Positions 1 to 7,757 of a DNA stretch of 64,000 nt are shown one piece after another. Position numbers and translations under genes: made by a program. The notes under the pieces were generated by a model that was given only the letters and a program-made list of their open reading frames with translations, was not told the DNA's origin and searched no databases. Each line of letters starts with the position of its first letter. The first letter of the stretch is position 1. This stretch comes from Flavipsychrobacter sp. (lineage in GTDB: Bacteria > Bacteroidota > Bacteroidia > Chitinophagales > Chitinophagaceae). The stretch spans positions 1 to 64,000 of the forward strand of contig JAEUVX010000003.1 in the NCBI GenBank assembly GCA_016786615.1, in the 5' to 3' direction.

Positions 1-294
1 GCCAAGAGCAATTGCATTAAAGTGAGTATTGAAACGACGGGCATCAAAGGTATCTGGAAACATACTACACCGGACATCTACCCGAACCCGGCTAAAGACA
101 AGTTGATAATAGAGGGTATATCGAAAGGTACAAGAATACAATTGATTGATGTACTCGGCAGAACGGTCATCAACCAAACTGCAACCCAAGAAACGGAAGT
201 ACTCAATACCAATAACCTCATCCCCGGCAATTACATCCTGCAGCTAAACACAGAACAGGGTGAACGCATGAGGGTGAAGATTACGAAAGAGTAG
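1..294 (+). CDS. C-terminal fragment of a type IX secretion cargo protein (T9SS sorting domain)
   Basis: The reading frame is open from the first base, so this is the 3' end of a larger gene cut by the window edge. The visible 97 residues form a typical type A sorting domain: a YPNPAKD motif near residue 27, a LIDVLGR strand, a LIPGNYILQL strand and a basic last strand ending MRVKITKE. In Bacteroidota this domain directs proteins already in the periplasm through the type IX secretion machinery to the cell surface or medium. The catalytic or binding part of the protein lies outside the window, so its function cannot be given. GTG at 22 could be read as a start, but the domain architecture and open upstream frame argue against it. 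A hairpin terminator follows directly. Confidence 0.85.
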   Translation, partial: AKSNCIKVSIETTGIKGIWKHTTPDIYPNPAKDKLIIEGISKGTRIQLIDVLGRTVINQTATQETEVLNTNNLIPGNYILQLNTEQGERMRVKITKE

Positions 295-311
295 GAAATA
301 TCTGATACAAA

Positions 312-343
312 TAAAACAGGGTAGCTAATGCTACCCTGTTTTA
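312..343. terminator. Bidirectional hairpin terminator
   Basis: A perfect 14-bp inverted repeat (312-325 and 330-343) has a 4-nt loop, with A-rich sequence on the left and T-rich on the right. It sits between the end of the T9SS gene and the end of the leftward FAH-family gene, so it can serve both convergent transcripts. Confidence 0.85.
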
Positions 344-360
344 TTATAAATATATCATGA

Positions 361-1365
361 TTAGTTTTTCTTCAACGCCAATATGCTCCAGTCTGTTTTT
401 TCTGCTACAATTGTGTTGCTCAATTTTCCAAGACCATCAATTTCCATTTCTACTACATCACCCGGTTGCAGCCATTGTACTTTGTAACCAGGATCATTCA
501 GCAAGCCTGTACCATTCAGTTCCAGGAAGCAACCTGTACCAACAGTACCACTACCAATTACATCACCGGGCAGCACATCTACACCATAAGCACAACGCTC
601 AATGATTTCTGCAAACGTCCAATCCATATCGCCCATATTGCCTTCGCTTACCTGTATGCCATTCACCCAGCATTTCATACCCAGGTTGTAGTTGTTACCT
701 ACGTGGTTTGGTTTTGCAGGTATTTTATATGCTTCGAGTTCATCAGGTGTTACCAATACAGGGCCTATCACCGTACTGAAGTCTTTACCTTTTGCAGGGC
801 CGAGATTCAGCAGCATTTCCTCCATTTGCAGGGTACGCGCGCTCATGTCGTTCATAATCATGTAGCCCGCTATATATTTATCAGCTTCTGATGCTTTGAT
901 GTTGCGTCCTTTTTTGCACAATACTACAGATGCTTCCAATTCAAAATCCAGTTTCTGGAAATGATCCGGCATGCAAACTATGTCGCCAGGGCCTTGTATA
1001 GCATTGTGGTTAGTGAAGTAGAAAATAGGGTACTGGTCGAATTCGGCAATCATATCTACTTTACGGTTGCGGCGTGCAGCTGCCACGTGCTGGCGGAATG
1101 CATAACCATCGCGGCAAGAAGCAGGATTAGGGACGGGAGCCATAATTACAGCACCTGCATATGGTGTACCCTGCATATCAGCTTTACCTGTTTTGATAGC
1201 TTCTTCTGTCAAACGGGCAACATCTACCAGTTGTTCCCATTCATCCAGCAAGCCTTTCATAGTTGCGGGCAGTTTCGCATTAGCGGCATTGGTATCGTAC
1301 AATGTATCATTTACCAGAAATGCCAGTTGTTCTTTACCGTTCTTTGAATAGGTAACCAGTTTCAT
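361..1365 (-). CDS. Fumarylacetoacetate hydrolase (FAH) family protein
   Basis: This 334-residue protein has the FAH fold over its C-terminal two thirds. Visible family marks are FELEASVVL, which carries acidic metal ligands, the DMSARTLQMEE segment, the KGKDFSTVIGPVLV stretch with the catalytic-region lysine and aspartate, and the closing GSGTVGTGCFLEL loop. Family members hydrolyse C-C bonds in fumarylacetoacetate or decarboxylate or hydrolyse related acylpyruvates and 2-oxo acids using Mg2+ or Ca2+. The length is shorter than eukaryotic FAH (about 420), so this may act on tyrosine-derived fumarylacetoacetate or on another beta-diketo acid. No hmgA or hppD lies nearby to decide. It is a single-gene unit with a TAATTTTG promoter box 20 nt upstream and a shared terminator downstream. 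Confidence 0.85.
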   Translation of the reverse strand: MKLVTYSKNGKEQLAFLVNDTLYDTNAANAKLPATMKGLLDEWEQLVDVARLTEEAIKTGKADMQGTPYAGAVIMAPVPNPASCRDGYAFRQHVAAARRNRKVDMIAEFDQYPIFYFTNHNAIQGPGDIVCMPDHFQKLDFELEASVVLCKKGRNIKASEADKYIAGYMIMNDMSARTLQMEEMLLNLGPAKGKDFSTVIGPVLVTPDELEAYKIPAKPNHVGNNYNLGMKCWVNGIQVSEGNMGDMDWTFAEIIERCAYGVDVLPGDVIGSGTVGTGCFLELNGTGLLNDPGYKVQWLQPGDVVEMEIDGLGKLSNTIVAEKTDWSILALKKN

Positions 1366-1385
1366 CTTATCAGTATTTGAGGTTG

Positions 1386-1393
1386 CAAAATTA
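1386..1393 (-). promoter_or_regulatory. TAnnTTTG -7 box for the FAH-family gene
   Basis: TAATTTTG on the minus strand, ending 20 nt before the ATG at 1365. Confidence 0.6.
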
Positions 1394-1485
1394 AGCTATT
1401 AACACGGTATAAGAAATGATTATTTGATACCGTTGATGCATTCAGGAGAATTGATTTATTATTGTATATCCAAAATGCGCTAATT

Positions 1486-2145
1486 ATGATACCATACGAA
1501 CAGTTATTTGAAAATAACAGAAACTGGGTAGCCGATAATGTTGCCAAAAATGCCGACTTTCTGGACAAACTATCAAGAGACCAAACCCCTGAATATCTGT
1601 ATATAGGCTGCAGTGACAGTCGTGTGCCTGCCAACGATATTATGGGATTAGAGCCAGGTGAAGTATTTGTACACCGCAATGTTGCCAACCTTGTGGTATC
1701 GATAGACCTGAATGTTATGAGTGTTATTAACTATGCAGTGCGCCACCTGAAGGTGAAACACGTAATAGTATGCGGCCATTACAACTGCGGCGGCGTAAAA
1801 GCTGCAATGACCCCGACAGACCTCGGCATACTGAACCCATGGCTGCGTAACATACGCGACGTTTATCGCCTGCATGAAGCAGAACTTGACAGCATTACAG
1901 ATGAACACGCTAAATACAACAGATTGGTAGAATTGAACGTATACGAACAGTGTCTGAATGTGATAAAAACGGCTGCCGTTCAGGAAGAATATATAGAAAG
2001 TGGCTACCCACGTGTACACGCCTGGGTGTTCGACCTGAAAACGGGACTCTTGAAAGACCTGAACTTCGACTTTGAGGCTTCTCTGAAAAAAATACAGAAA
2101 CTTTATGATTTAACAGGCTTCATGGAAGCACAGAAGAAAAAATAG
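1486..2145 (+). CDS. can: Beta-class carbonic anhydrase
   Basis: The 219-residue product matches the Can/CynT type beta-carbonic anhydrases, which interconvert CO2 and bicarbonate with a zinc ion. The zinc and catalytic residues are visible: the CSDSR motif near residue 42 (Cys, Asp-Arg dyad) and the HYNCGG motif near residue 98 (His and Cys ligands). GLEPGEVFVHRNVANLV and the LELNVYEQ-type helix also match. I chose the ATG at 1486, giving MIPYEQLFENN, because it aligns with the E. coli Can start. An in-frame TTG at 1462 would add eight residues with no homology. The role is likely supply of bicarbonate to carboxylases and pH balance. It is a stand-alone gene followed after 31 bp by the acyltransferase gene, which has its own promoter box. 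Confidence 0.95.
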   Translation: MIPYEQLFENNRNWVADNVAKNADFLDKLSRDQTPEYLYIGCSDSRVPANDIMGLEPGEVFVHRNVANLVVSIDLNVMSVINYAVRHLKVKHVIVCGHYNCGGVKAAMTPTDLGILNPWLRNIRDVYRLHEAELDSITDEHAKYNRLVELNVYEQCLNVIKTAAVQEEYIESGYPRVHAWVFDLKTGLLKDLNFDFEASLKKIQKLYDLTGFMEAQKKK

Positions 2146-2161
2146 ATATACCGCGATTGCG

Positions 2162-2169
2162 TAATTTTG
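2162..2169 (+). promoter_or_regulatory. TAnnTTTG -7 box for the LpxL-like gene
   Basis: TAATTTTG ends only 7 nt before the ATG at 2177, so a transcript from this box would have almost no leader. Confidence 0.6.
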
Positions 2170-2176
2170 CAACGCA

Positions 2177-3043
2177 ATGTATTACCTCTTATTAATATTT
2201 TTTTATCCCTTAGCGGCACTCCCGCTAAGGGTTTTATATATCATCTCTGACGTAGTTTACTTTTTTCTCTTCAGGATATTTCGCTACAGGGTAGATGTGG
2301 TGACCGATAATTTGCGAAGCGCTTTCCCTGAAAAAACAGCTGCAGAGATAAAGGATATTACCCGCCAGTTTTACCATAATTTTTGCGACCAATGGATAGA
2401 AATGCTGAAACTGTTATCGGTTTCAGATGAAGAACTTAGTGAACGTTTTACGGGCAACTGGGAAGTTCTGGAACAATTAAGGCTTGAAAACAGGAATGCT
2501 TATGTGCTTATGGGTCATAGTTTCAACTGGGAGTGGGCAAATGTTGTAAGCCAGCTGAACATCAAACAACAAATGGCGGGAGTGTACCTGCCGTTGGAAA
2601 ACAAGGCTTTTGACAGGTTTGTATTGAAGCTACGCAATCGTGCTGGCGGTATGATGATATCTATGAGATTAAGAAAAGAAGCATTCGCAGAACTTAGTAA
2701 AAAACTTCATGTACTTGGACTGATTGCAGACCAGAATCCATCTAACCTGAATAATGTGCTATGGGTAAATTTCATGCATCGTGACGCACCTTTTTTTGTG
2801 GGGCTTGCCTATCTGGCACAAAAAAACAGGGCAGCTATCGTACTGAGTAAGATTGTAAAAAACAGCCGCGGGTATTATAAGATGACGATGAAACGTCTTT
2901 GTGATGACGCATCGACTATGCCAGCAGATGATATAGTTCGCCAGTATGTTGCATTTCTTGAAGAGCAAATACACGAACAGCCGGAAAGCTATATGTGGAC
3001 ACACCGCAGGTGGAAACACACAAAGCCTGTTATGGAACAATAA
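2177..3043 (+). CDS. LpxL/HtrB-family lipid A acyltransferase
   Basis: This 288-residue inner-membrane protein belongs to the lysophospholipid/lipid A acyltransferase family that adds secondary acyl chains to Kdo-lipid A or a precursor at the cytoplasmic face. It has an N-terminal hydrophobic anchor (residues 2-35), the catalytic HxxxxE motif in GHSFNWEW near residue 113, the ADQNPSN block and the HRDAPFFVGLA block. The last residues carry MWTHRRWKH, as in LpxL. The length is close to other Bacteroidota members. It ends in a 14-bp convergent overlap with the lipid kinase gene on the opposite strand. The acyl chain length and position cannot be read from sequence. Confidence 0.9.
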   Translation: MYYLLLIFFYPLAALPLRVLYIISDVVYFFLFRIFRYRVDVVTDNLRSAFPEKTAAEIKDITRQFYHNFCDQWIEMLKLLSVSDEELSERFTGNWEVLEQLRLENRNAYVLMGHSFNWEWANVVSQLNIKQQMAGVYLPLENKAFDRFVLKLRNRAGGMMISMRLRKEAFAELSKKLHVLGLIADQNPSNLNNVLWVNFMHRDAPFFVGLAYLAQKNRAAIVLSKIVKNSRGYYKMTMKRLCDDASTMPADDIVRQYVAFLEEQIHEQPESYMWTHRRWKHTKPVMEQ

Positions 3044-3908
3044 CTTTCTGCAAGCCTTTCTTTATTGTAAACCTGATTTTGTTTTCGCAATCATGCGCAT
3101 CGCCATCCGTCTGCATCAGGCGTAGTTGTGGGTGCGATATAACAACTTCTTTTGCCCTGTAATGCTTTACATATGGGCTGTTTGTTATGGTGCCATTCAT
3201 TGCTCTCACTACAATCAAACCACCAAGTATGCGGGGGAAGTCCCGAACTATAACAACATCGAACAGGCCGTCTGTCCAGTTAGCATCCGGGGCTATCTGG
3301 AAATTGTACCCGAATTGTTTTCCATTAGCAACTGTTATGATGAATGCTTTTTCTTTGATTTCTTGCCCGTCAATTTCTATATCCCATTTCCAAGCCTTAT
3401 ACATCCACATATATTTTGTGACCAACCAGCTATACATCGCAAAGCCACGCCTGATACTTTTTGCAAATTTTCTGGATATAAGCGCATCGAATGCAACACC
3501 GGCATTGCTAATAAACGGGCGTTCGTTGGCATAGCCAATATCCATTTTTATAACATTGCCTTTGTTGATTACAGCTATAGCTTCCTGTTCTTTCAAAGGA
3601 ATACCCATAGTACGTGCCATACCGTTACCACTACCTTTAGGAATTATAGCAAGACAAGTATCTGTATCCAGTAAACCAGCTACAATATCATTCACAGAAC
3701 CATCGCCACCAACGGCTACTACAGCGTATGCACCTTTGGCTGCGGCTTCTTTAGCCAATATTGTACCGTGCTTTGCATACTGTGTATGTTGCATTTCGTA
3801 GGTAAACTGGTTAAAGTCAAGAGTCGCATCAATAGCTTGTTGTATTGCTTTTTGCCTGTCTACACCCGAACGGGGATTTATAATAAACACCAAGTGTTTC
3901 ATATTCAT
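3030..3908 (-). CDS. Diacylglycerol kinase-family lipid kinase (YegS/DagK type)
   Basis: The 292-residue product has the DAGK catalytic fold. It begins with INPRSG, carries the nucleotide-binding GGDGSVNDIV motif near residue 67, and the PKGSGNGMAR motif near residue 91. The C-terminal beta-sandwich shows ANGKQFGYNFQIAPDA and the DGLFDVVIV block typical of YegS/BmrU proteins. These enzymes phosphorylate lipid hydroxyls such as diacylglycerol, sphingosine or related lipids. The substrate is not predictable, although Bacteroidota that make sphingolipids often carry such kinases. The ATG overlaps the TGA of nadC (ATGA), showing translational coupling in a nadC-kinase operon. The 3' end overlaps the acyltransferase gene by 14 bp. 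Confidence 0.9.
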   Translation of the reverse strand: MNMKHLVFIINPRSGVDRQKAIQQAIDATLDFNQFTYEMQHTQYAKHGTILAKEAAAKGAYAVVAVGGDGSVNDIVAGLLDTDTCLAIIPKGSGNGMARTMGIPLKEQEAIAVINKGNVIKMDIGYANERPFISNAGVAFDALISRKFAKSIRRGFAMYSWLVTKYMWMYKAWKWDIEIDGQEIKEKAFIITVANGKQFGYNFQIAPDANWTDGLFDVVIVRDFPRILGGLIVVRAMNGTITNSPYVKHYRAKEVVISHPQLRLMQTDGDAHDCENKIRFTIKKGLQKVIVP

Positions 3909-4744
3909 GAAAGTTGCGCTTTAAGGCTCAGGTCCATGCTTACTGCATGGTGAATGATAGCACCTACTGAAATGAAATCGACACCTGTTTGTGCATAGGC
4001 TTCTATATTTTCGATAGTAATACCTCCTGATGCTTCTGTTTCATATTTACCATCTATCAGCTTCACGGCTTCTACCATCTGTTCGGGTGTGTAGTTGTCA
4101 AGCATGATGCGGCCTATACCACCTGTAGCCAGTACTCGTTTTACATCGTCTATGGTACGTGTTTCCACTTCTATCTTCAGGTCCAGATTATTGTCCTTCA
4201 GATACTGTCTTGTCTTCTCTATAGCTTTTTCAATGCCTCCACAAAAATCTATGTGGTTGTCTTTCAGCATCACCATATCGTACAAACCCATACGGTGATT
4301 TTCACCGCCACCAATTTTTACAGCCAGCTTCTCGAATGCACGAAACAAGGGTGTTGTTTTGCGGGTATCTAGTATGCGTGTTTTATAACCTTTCAGCTTT
4401 TGTACATATTGATTGGTAAGGGTTGCAATACCACTCATACGTTGCATACAGTTGAGCGATAAACGCTCTGCCTGTAATATAGTATGCACTTTTGCGGCAA
4501 CTTCGAAAGCTATATCGCCATATTTCACTACATCGCCATCGTTTTTGTAAATGGTGAATATTGCTTCAGGTTCCAGGAAATGGAAAATATCCTGTGCCAA
4601 TTGTACACCGGCAAGTATGCCATCTTCTTTTACCTTCAGTACGGCTTTACCCATTGCATCGGGTGCAATAGACGAGAGGGTTGAGTGGTCGCCACTACCA
4701 ATATCTTCTTTCAGCGCTGCAGCTATGAATTCCTGAGTTGTCAA
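3905..4744 (-). CDS. nadC: Nicotinate-nucleotide pyrophosphorylase (carboxylating)
   Basis: NadC (quinolinate phosphoribosyltransferase) converts quinolinate and PRPP to nicotinate mononucleotide in de novo NAD synthesis. The 279-residue length is standard. Visible features are EDIGSGDHS at the N terminus, the LNCMQRMSGIATLT substrate-binding helix, the RKTTPLFRAFEKLAVKIGG segment with active-site arginines and lysines, MLKDNHI, KIEVETRT, and the EASGGI...DFISVGAI phosphate-binding end. The only sensible start is TTG at 4744, since no ATG or GTG lies in frame before the conserved EDIGSGD region. A TAGTTTTG box lies 19 nt upstream. It is translationally coupled to the downstream lipid kinase. 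Confidence 0.95.
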   Translation of the reverse strand: MTTQEFIAAALKEDIGSGDHSTLSSIAPDAMGKAVLKVKEDGILAGVQLAQDIFHFLEPEAIFTIYKNDGDVVKYGDIAFEVAAKVHTILQAERLSLNCMQRMSGIATLTNQYVQKLKGYKTRILDTRKTTPLFRAFEKLAVKIGGGENHRMGLYDMVMLKDNHIDFCGGIEKAIEKTRQYLKDNNLDLKIEVETRTIDDVKRVLATGGIGRIMLDNYTPEQMVEAVKLIDGKYETEASGGITIENIEAYAQTGVDFISVGAIIHHAVSMDLSLKAQLS

Positions 4745-4763
4745 ACCGATGCAATTTAGGCTG

Positions 4764-4771
4764 CAAAACTA
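4764..4771 (-). promoter_or_regulatory. TAnnTTTG -7 box for nadC
   Basis: TAGTTTTG on the minus strand, ending 19 nt before the TTG start of nadC. It supports that unusual start codon. Confidence 0.6.
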
Positions 4772-4806
4772 CTAAATAGCCGACAGAAGATAAGTATAAC
4801 GATTTA

Positions 4807-6021
4807 TTAATCTGCCCAAATCAGGCAGCCATCGCCATAGCTGAGGAAACGATAGCCATTATTGAGTGCGTGATTGTAGATAGTTCGCCAGTTATTGCTG
4901 GTAATGGCAGCTACTAATAATAACAGTGTAGACTGCGGTTGGTGGAAATTGGTAACCAGTCCTTTTATAACACGGCATTTATAACCTGGTGCTATCAATA
5001 TCTGTGTACGTGTTACGAGGCGCTGCATGTTGTTGGCAACAAGATAGTCTGCAATGGCTTGTAATGCTTCAGTAATGGTTGCTTCGGTTTTCAGCTCATA
5101 AGGCTCCCATTGAGTAATGGCTACATCACCTTCGGGCTTGATGCCCATCAGCAGTTTTGCACCTATCCAGTAGAGGCTTTCTAGCGTGCGCATAGATGTA
5201 GTACCTACTGCTATGATATTGCCTGCATGTTGCAATAGCTTTTCGATAGTATATGCTTCTACCTCTATCCATTCTGTATGCATATCGTGCCCGTCCATCG
5301 TTTCACTCTTTACAGGTTTGAAAGTACCCGCACCTACGTGCAGTGTCACGAATGCTTTATCTATATGTTTTGCCTCAAAGCTTTTGAATACCGTATCTGT
5401 GAAATGCAGGCCTGCTGTTGGCGCTGCTACACTGCCCTCTTCTTTTGCATAGATGGTCTGGTAGCGTTGTTCATCACTCTTTTCAGATTCGCGGTGCAGA
5501 TATGGTGGAATGGGTACTTTGCCGATGTAGTGCAATACTTCAGCAAACGTTAGGTCTGCATCCCATGTAAACTCAATAGTAAATGAACCTGACTGTCTTT
5601 CTACAATTGCAGCATATAAAGTGAAATCAGGAGCAGTATGTTGTACAGATAACAACATGCCTTGCTTCCATTTACTGGCACCACCTACCATGCAGTTCCA
5701 CCACACTTTGTTTTTCTGTAGTAGTGCTGTTTGTATTTCGGGATATTGGCTGTGTGGTTCGAGGCAGAAGATTTCTATCAGCCCGCCAGTATCTTTTTTG
5801 AAAAGCAGCCTTGCATTTACAACTTTGGTCTGGTTGAAAACAAGCAGCGATTTTTCAGGAATGTGGTTGGCAATATTGCGATACACATCTTCCTCCATAT
5901 TACCTGAGCGGTATATCAGCAATTTGCTTGCATCCCTTTCCTGCAATGGATAAGCCGCAATTCTGTCATCGGGCAAATCGTACGTATAGTCTTCAATCTT
6001 TAAACTGCTCGGGTGCTGCAT
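4807..6021 (-). CDS. queA: QueA-family S-adenosylmethionine:tRNA ribosyltransferase-isomerase
   Basis: QueA transfers and isomerises the ribosyl group of SAM onto 7-aminomethyl-7-deazaguanine in tRNA, making epoxyqueuosine. The N terminus (YDLPDDRIAAYPLQERDASKLL), VFNQTKVVNARL, TAGLHFTD, LHVGAGTFKPV, the H-x-M-H-x-E-W segment and FHQPQSTLLLLVAA are family signatures. At 404 residues it is longer than E. coli QueA (356), mainly through insertions in the first half. This resembles the longer QueA-like proteins I associate with Bacteroidota, so a paralogue with a shifted role is possible. I chose ATG 6021 over the in-frame start at 6033, because 6033 falls inside the TAGCTTTG promoter box. No other queuosine gene is in the window. 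Confidence 0.88.
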   Translation of the reverse strand: MQHPSSLKIEDYTYDLPDDRIAAYPLQERDASKLLIYRSGNMEEDVYRNIANHIPEKSLLVFNQTKVVNARLLFKKDTGGLIEIFCLEPHSQYPEIQTALLQKNKVWWNCMVGGASKWKQGMLLSVQHTAPDFTLYAAIVERQSGSFTIEFTWDADLTFAEVLHYIGKVPIPPYLHRESEKSDEQRYQTIYAKEEGSVAAPTAGLHFTDTVFKSFEAKHIDKAFVTLHVGAGTFKPVKSETMDGHDMHTEWIEVEAYTIEKLLQHAGNIIAVGTTSMRTLESLYWIGAKLLMGIKPEGDVAITQWEPYELKTEATITEALQAIADYLVANNMQRLVTRTQILIAPGYKCRVIKGLVTNFHQPQSTLLLLVAAITSNNWRTIYNHALNNGYRFLSYGDGCLIWAD

Positions 6022-6030
6022 AACGAAGCG

Positions 6031-6038
6031 CAAAGCTA
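6031..6038 (-). promoter_or_regulatory. TAnnTTTG -7 box for the queA-like gene
   Basis: TAGCTTTG on the minus strand, ending 9 nt before ATG 6021. It overlaps the alternative in-frame start at 6033 and argues against it. Confidence 0.6.
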
Positions 6039-6052
6039 CAAGCTGAGAGGGG

Positions 6053-6904
6053 TTATTTCAAAAAATCCCTCATAGTGGCCACAATCTGCTCTGCCCCGCT
6101 ACCATATAGCATGGTATGGTGATTGCCATCTACCGCTACATATTTTGCGTCAGGCATCATTTCTACCGTTTCCAGTGCGTTACATTCAGGTAGCAGTGGT
6201 TCACCGAGTGAATATTCGTCTACACCATTTATAAGGATGGTTGGTTGTTTTACTTCCTGTACATGCTCATCCCATGGTGTAGCACCTACATTGTACGCCA
6301 CCTGCAAGATGTTTGCCAGTATTGGGCGCGGCGTTACACCACCTTCCTCGGTAGTCTTTACATCGGCCATGTAATACCTTTCCATTGCAGGCTCCCAGAA
6401 GGCGCTGAATGGTGCAGCTTTGATTTCGTTGATATACGCATCCCACGAAGCAAATTGCTTATCGAGCCTGCCAAGTGTAGGCTGCAACATCTCCAATGAG
6501 TTAGGATTCATCTTTGCAGCGGCATCCAGTATCACCAGTTTTTCAAACCTATCGGGGAAATTGGCAGCCAGATAATAGCTCATCAAACCACCGAAAGAGT
6601 GGCCTGCTATGTTTACTTTATCTATACCCAGGTGGTCCAGCAGATTGATAACATCTTCTGCATGGTCTGGAATACTATATGCAAATGCGGGATAACCACT
6701 CAGGCCGCGCCCGCGCTGGTCGAGGCTGATAACAGTATAGTCATCGGCAAGGCCTCGTGCTACCAAACCGTCAAAGGCATGTGCATTTGCCGTAAGGCCG
6801 TGTAGCATCAATAATGGTTGCTTACCTGCATTGTAGGTAATATAATGTAAGTGTGTATTATTGCTATCAATAACACTACTATCGAATTCAGGAAAATCAG
6901 TCAT
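6053..6904 (-). CDS. Alpha/beta hydrolase
   Basis: This 283-residue protein has a canonical alpha/beta hydrolase core. LLMLHGLTANAHAFDGL is the oxyanion-hole HG region, LDQRGRGLS follows strand 4, GHSFGGLMSYYL holds the nucleophile Ser, and the C-terminal GNHHTMLYG supplies the catalytic His. No signal peptide is seen, so it is cytoplasmic. It starts 9 bp after the stop of 3-hydroxybutyrate dehydrogenase on the same strand and is very likely in one operon with it. That suggests an ester or lactone substrate feeding 3-hydroxybutyrate, for example hydroxybutyrate oligomers, but this is inference only. Epoxide hydrolase or haloperoxidase-like activities cannot be excluded. Confidence 0.88.
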   Translation of the reverse strand: MTDFPEFDSSVIDSNNTHLHYITYNAGKQPLLMLHGLTANAHAFDGLVARGLADDYTVISLDQRGRGLSGYPAFAYSIPDHAEDVINLLDHLGIDKVNIAGHSFGGLMSYYLAANFPDRFEKLVILDAAAKMNPNSLEMLQPTLGRLDKQFASWDAYINEIKAAPFSAFWEPAMERYYMADVKTTEEGGVTPRPILANILQVAYNVGATPWDEHVQEVKQPTILINGVDEYSLGEPLLPECNALETVEMMPDAKYVAVDGNHHTMLYGSGAEQIVATMRDFLK

Positions 6905-6913
6905 GTTAAATAT

Positions 6914-7684
6914 TTATTGTGCCGTCCACCCGCCGTCTATCGGCAAGGCAATACCCGTCATTTGTGCTGCGCTGTCTGATGCAATATAAAGCACGGACTG
7001 TGCAATAGCATCTACAGGTATAAACTCTTTTACAGCCTGCTTATCCAGCATTACTTTTTCTATCACTTCTTCACGGCTCAAGTTGTGCGTTTTCATCTGG
7101 TCGGCTATCTGCTTATCTATAATAGGCGTATGTACATAACCCGGGCAAATAGCATTCGCGGTAATACCAAATGGTGCACCTTCCAGCGCGATGGTTTTTG
7201 TAAAGCCTATGATGCCATGCTTTGATGCTACGTAAGCACTCTTGAACTCCGACGCAACTAAGCCATGTGCCGATGCGATGTTGATGATGCGCCCCCATTT
7301 ACGTTCTTTCATTCCTTTCCACACTGCTTGTGTTGTGTAGAACGCAGCTGTCAGGTTGATGCCAATGATAGCATTCCATTTATCTGCGGGGAAATCTTCG
7401 ATTGGGGAAACAAACTGAATGCCTGCATTGTTGACTAATATATCTATACCGCCAAACTTTGCTTCGGCTTCTGCAATCATTGCTTTGATAGTATCGGGTT
7501 GCAACATATTGGCAGGAGAGAACAAGTGCTGAATACCAAACTCATCTGCTACCTGTTGTGCTATCTCTGCTCCATTCGGTTCCAGACCGTTGAATACTAT
7601 ATTATGCCCTTGTGCAGCAAATGCTTTCGCAATGCCGAGGCCGATACCGCTGGTGCTACCTGTTATCAATACTGTTTTTGCCAT
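6914..7684 (-). CDS. bdhA: 3-hydroxybutyrate dehydrogenase (short-chain dehydrogenase)
   Basis: This 256-residue SDR oxidises (R)-3-hydroxybutyrate to acetoacetate with NAD+. The TGSTSGIG nucleotide-binding motif is at residues 8-15, NNAG lies near 85, and the catalytic Ser-Tyr-Lys set is in NIASAHGL...SAYVASKHG. The subfamily is set by long matches to known bacterial 3-hydroxybutyrate dehydrogenases: GIQFVSPIEDFPADKWNAII, ASAHGLVAS, NAICPGYVHTPI, and the exact GGWTAQ C terminus. It precedes the alpha/beta hydrolase by 9 bp in the same transcript. A TACATTTG box ends only 4 nt before the ATG. With icmF and the 3-hydroxyacyl-CoA dehydrogenase elsewhere in the window it points to short-chain acid metabolism. 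Confidence 0.95.
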   Translation of the reverse strand: MAKTVLITGSTSGIGLGIAKAFAAQGHNIVFNGLEPNGAEIAQQVADEFGIQHLFSPANMLQPDTIKAMIAEAEAKFGGIDILVNNAGIQFVSPIEDFPADKWNAIIGINLTAAFYTTQAVWKGMKERKWGRIINIASAHGLVASEFKSAYVASKHGIIGFTKTIALEGAPFGITANAICPGYVHTPIIDKQIADQMKTHNLSREEVIEKVMLDKQAVKEFIPVDAIAQSVLYIASDSAAQMTGIALPIDGGWTAQ

Positions 7685-7688
7685 TTAC

Positions 7689-7696
7689 CAAATGTA
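7689..7696 (-). promoter_or_regulatory. TAnnTTTG -7 box for 3-hydroxybutyrate dehydrogenase
   Basis: TACATTTG on the minus strand ends 4 nt before the ATG at 7684, so the transcript would start at or inside the start codon. Confidence 0.6.
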
Positions 7697-7757
7697 GGTG
7701 TTTAATATGCCGCACAACTAAGCCATGCGCAGTTTTTGCATAATATTAATACTTGTA

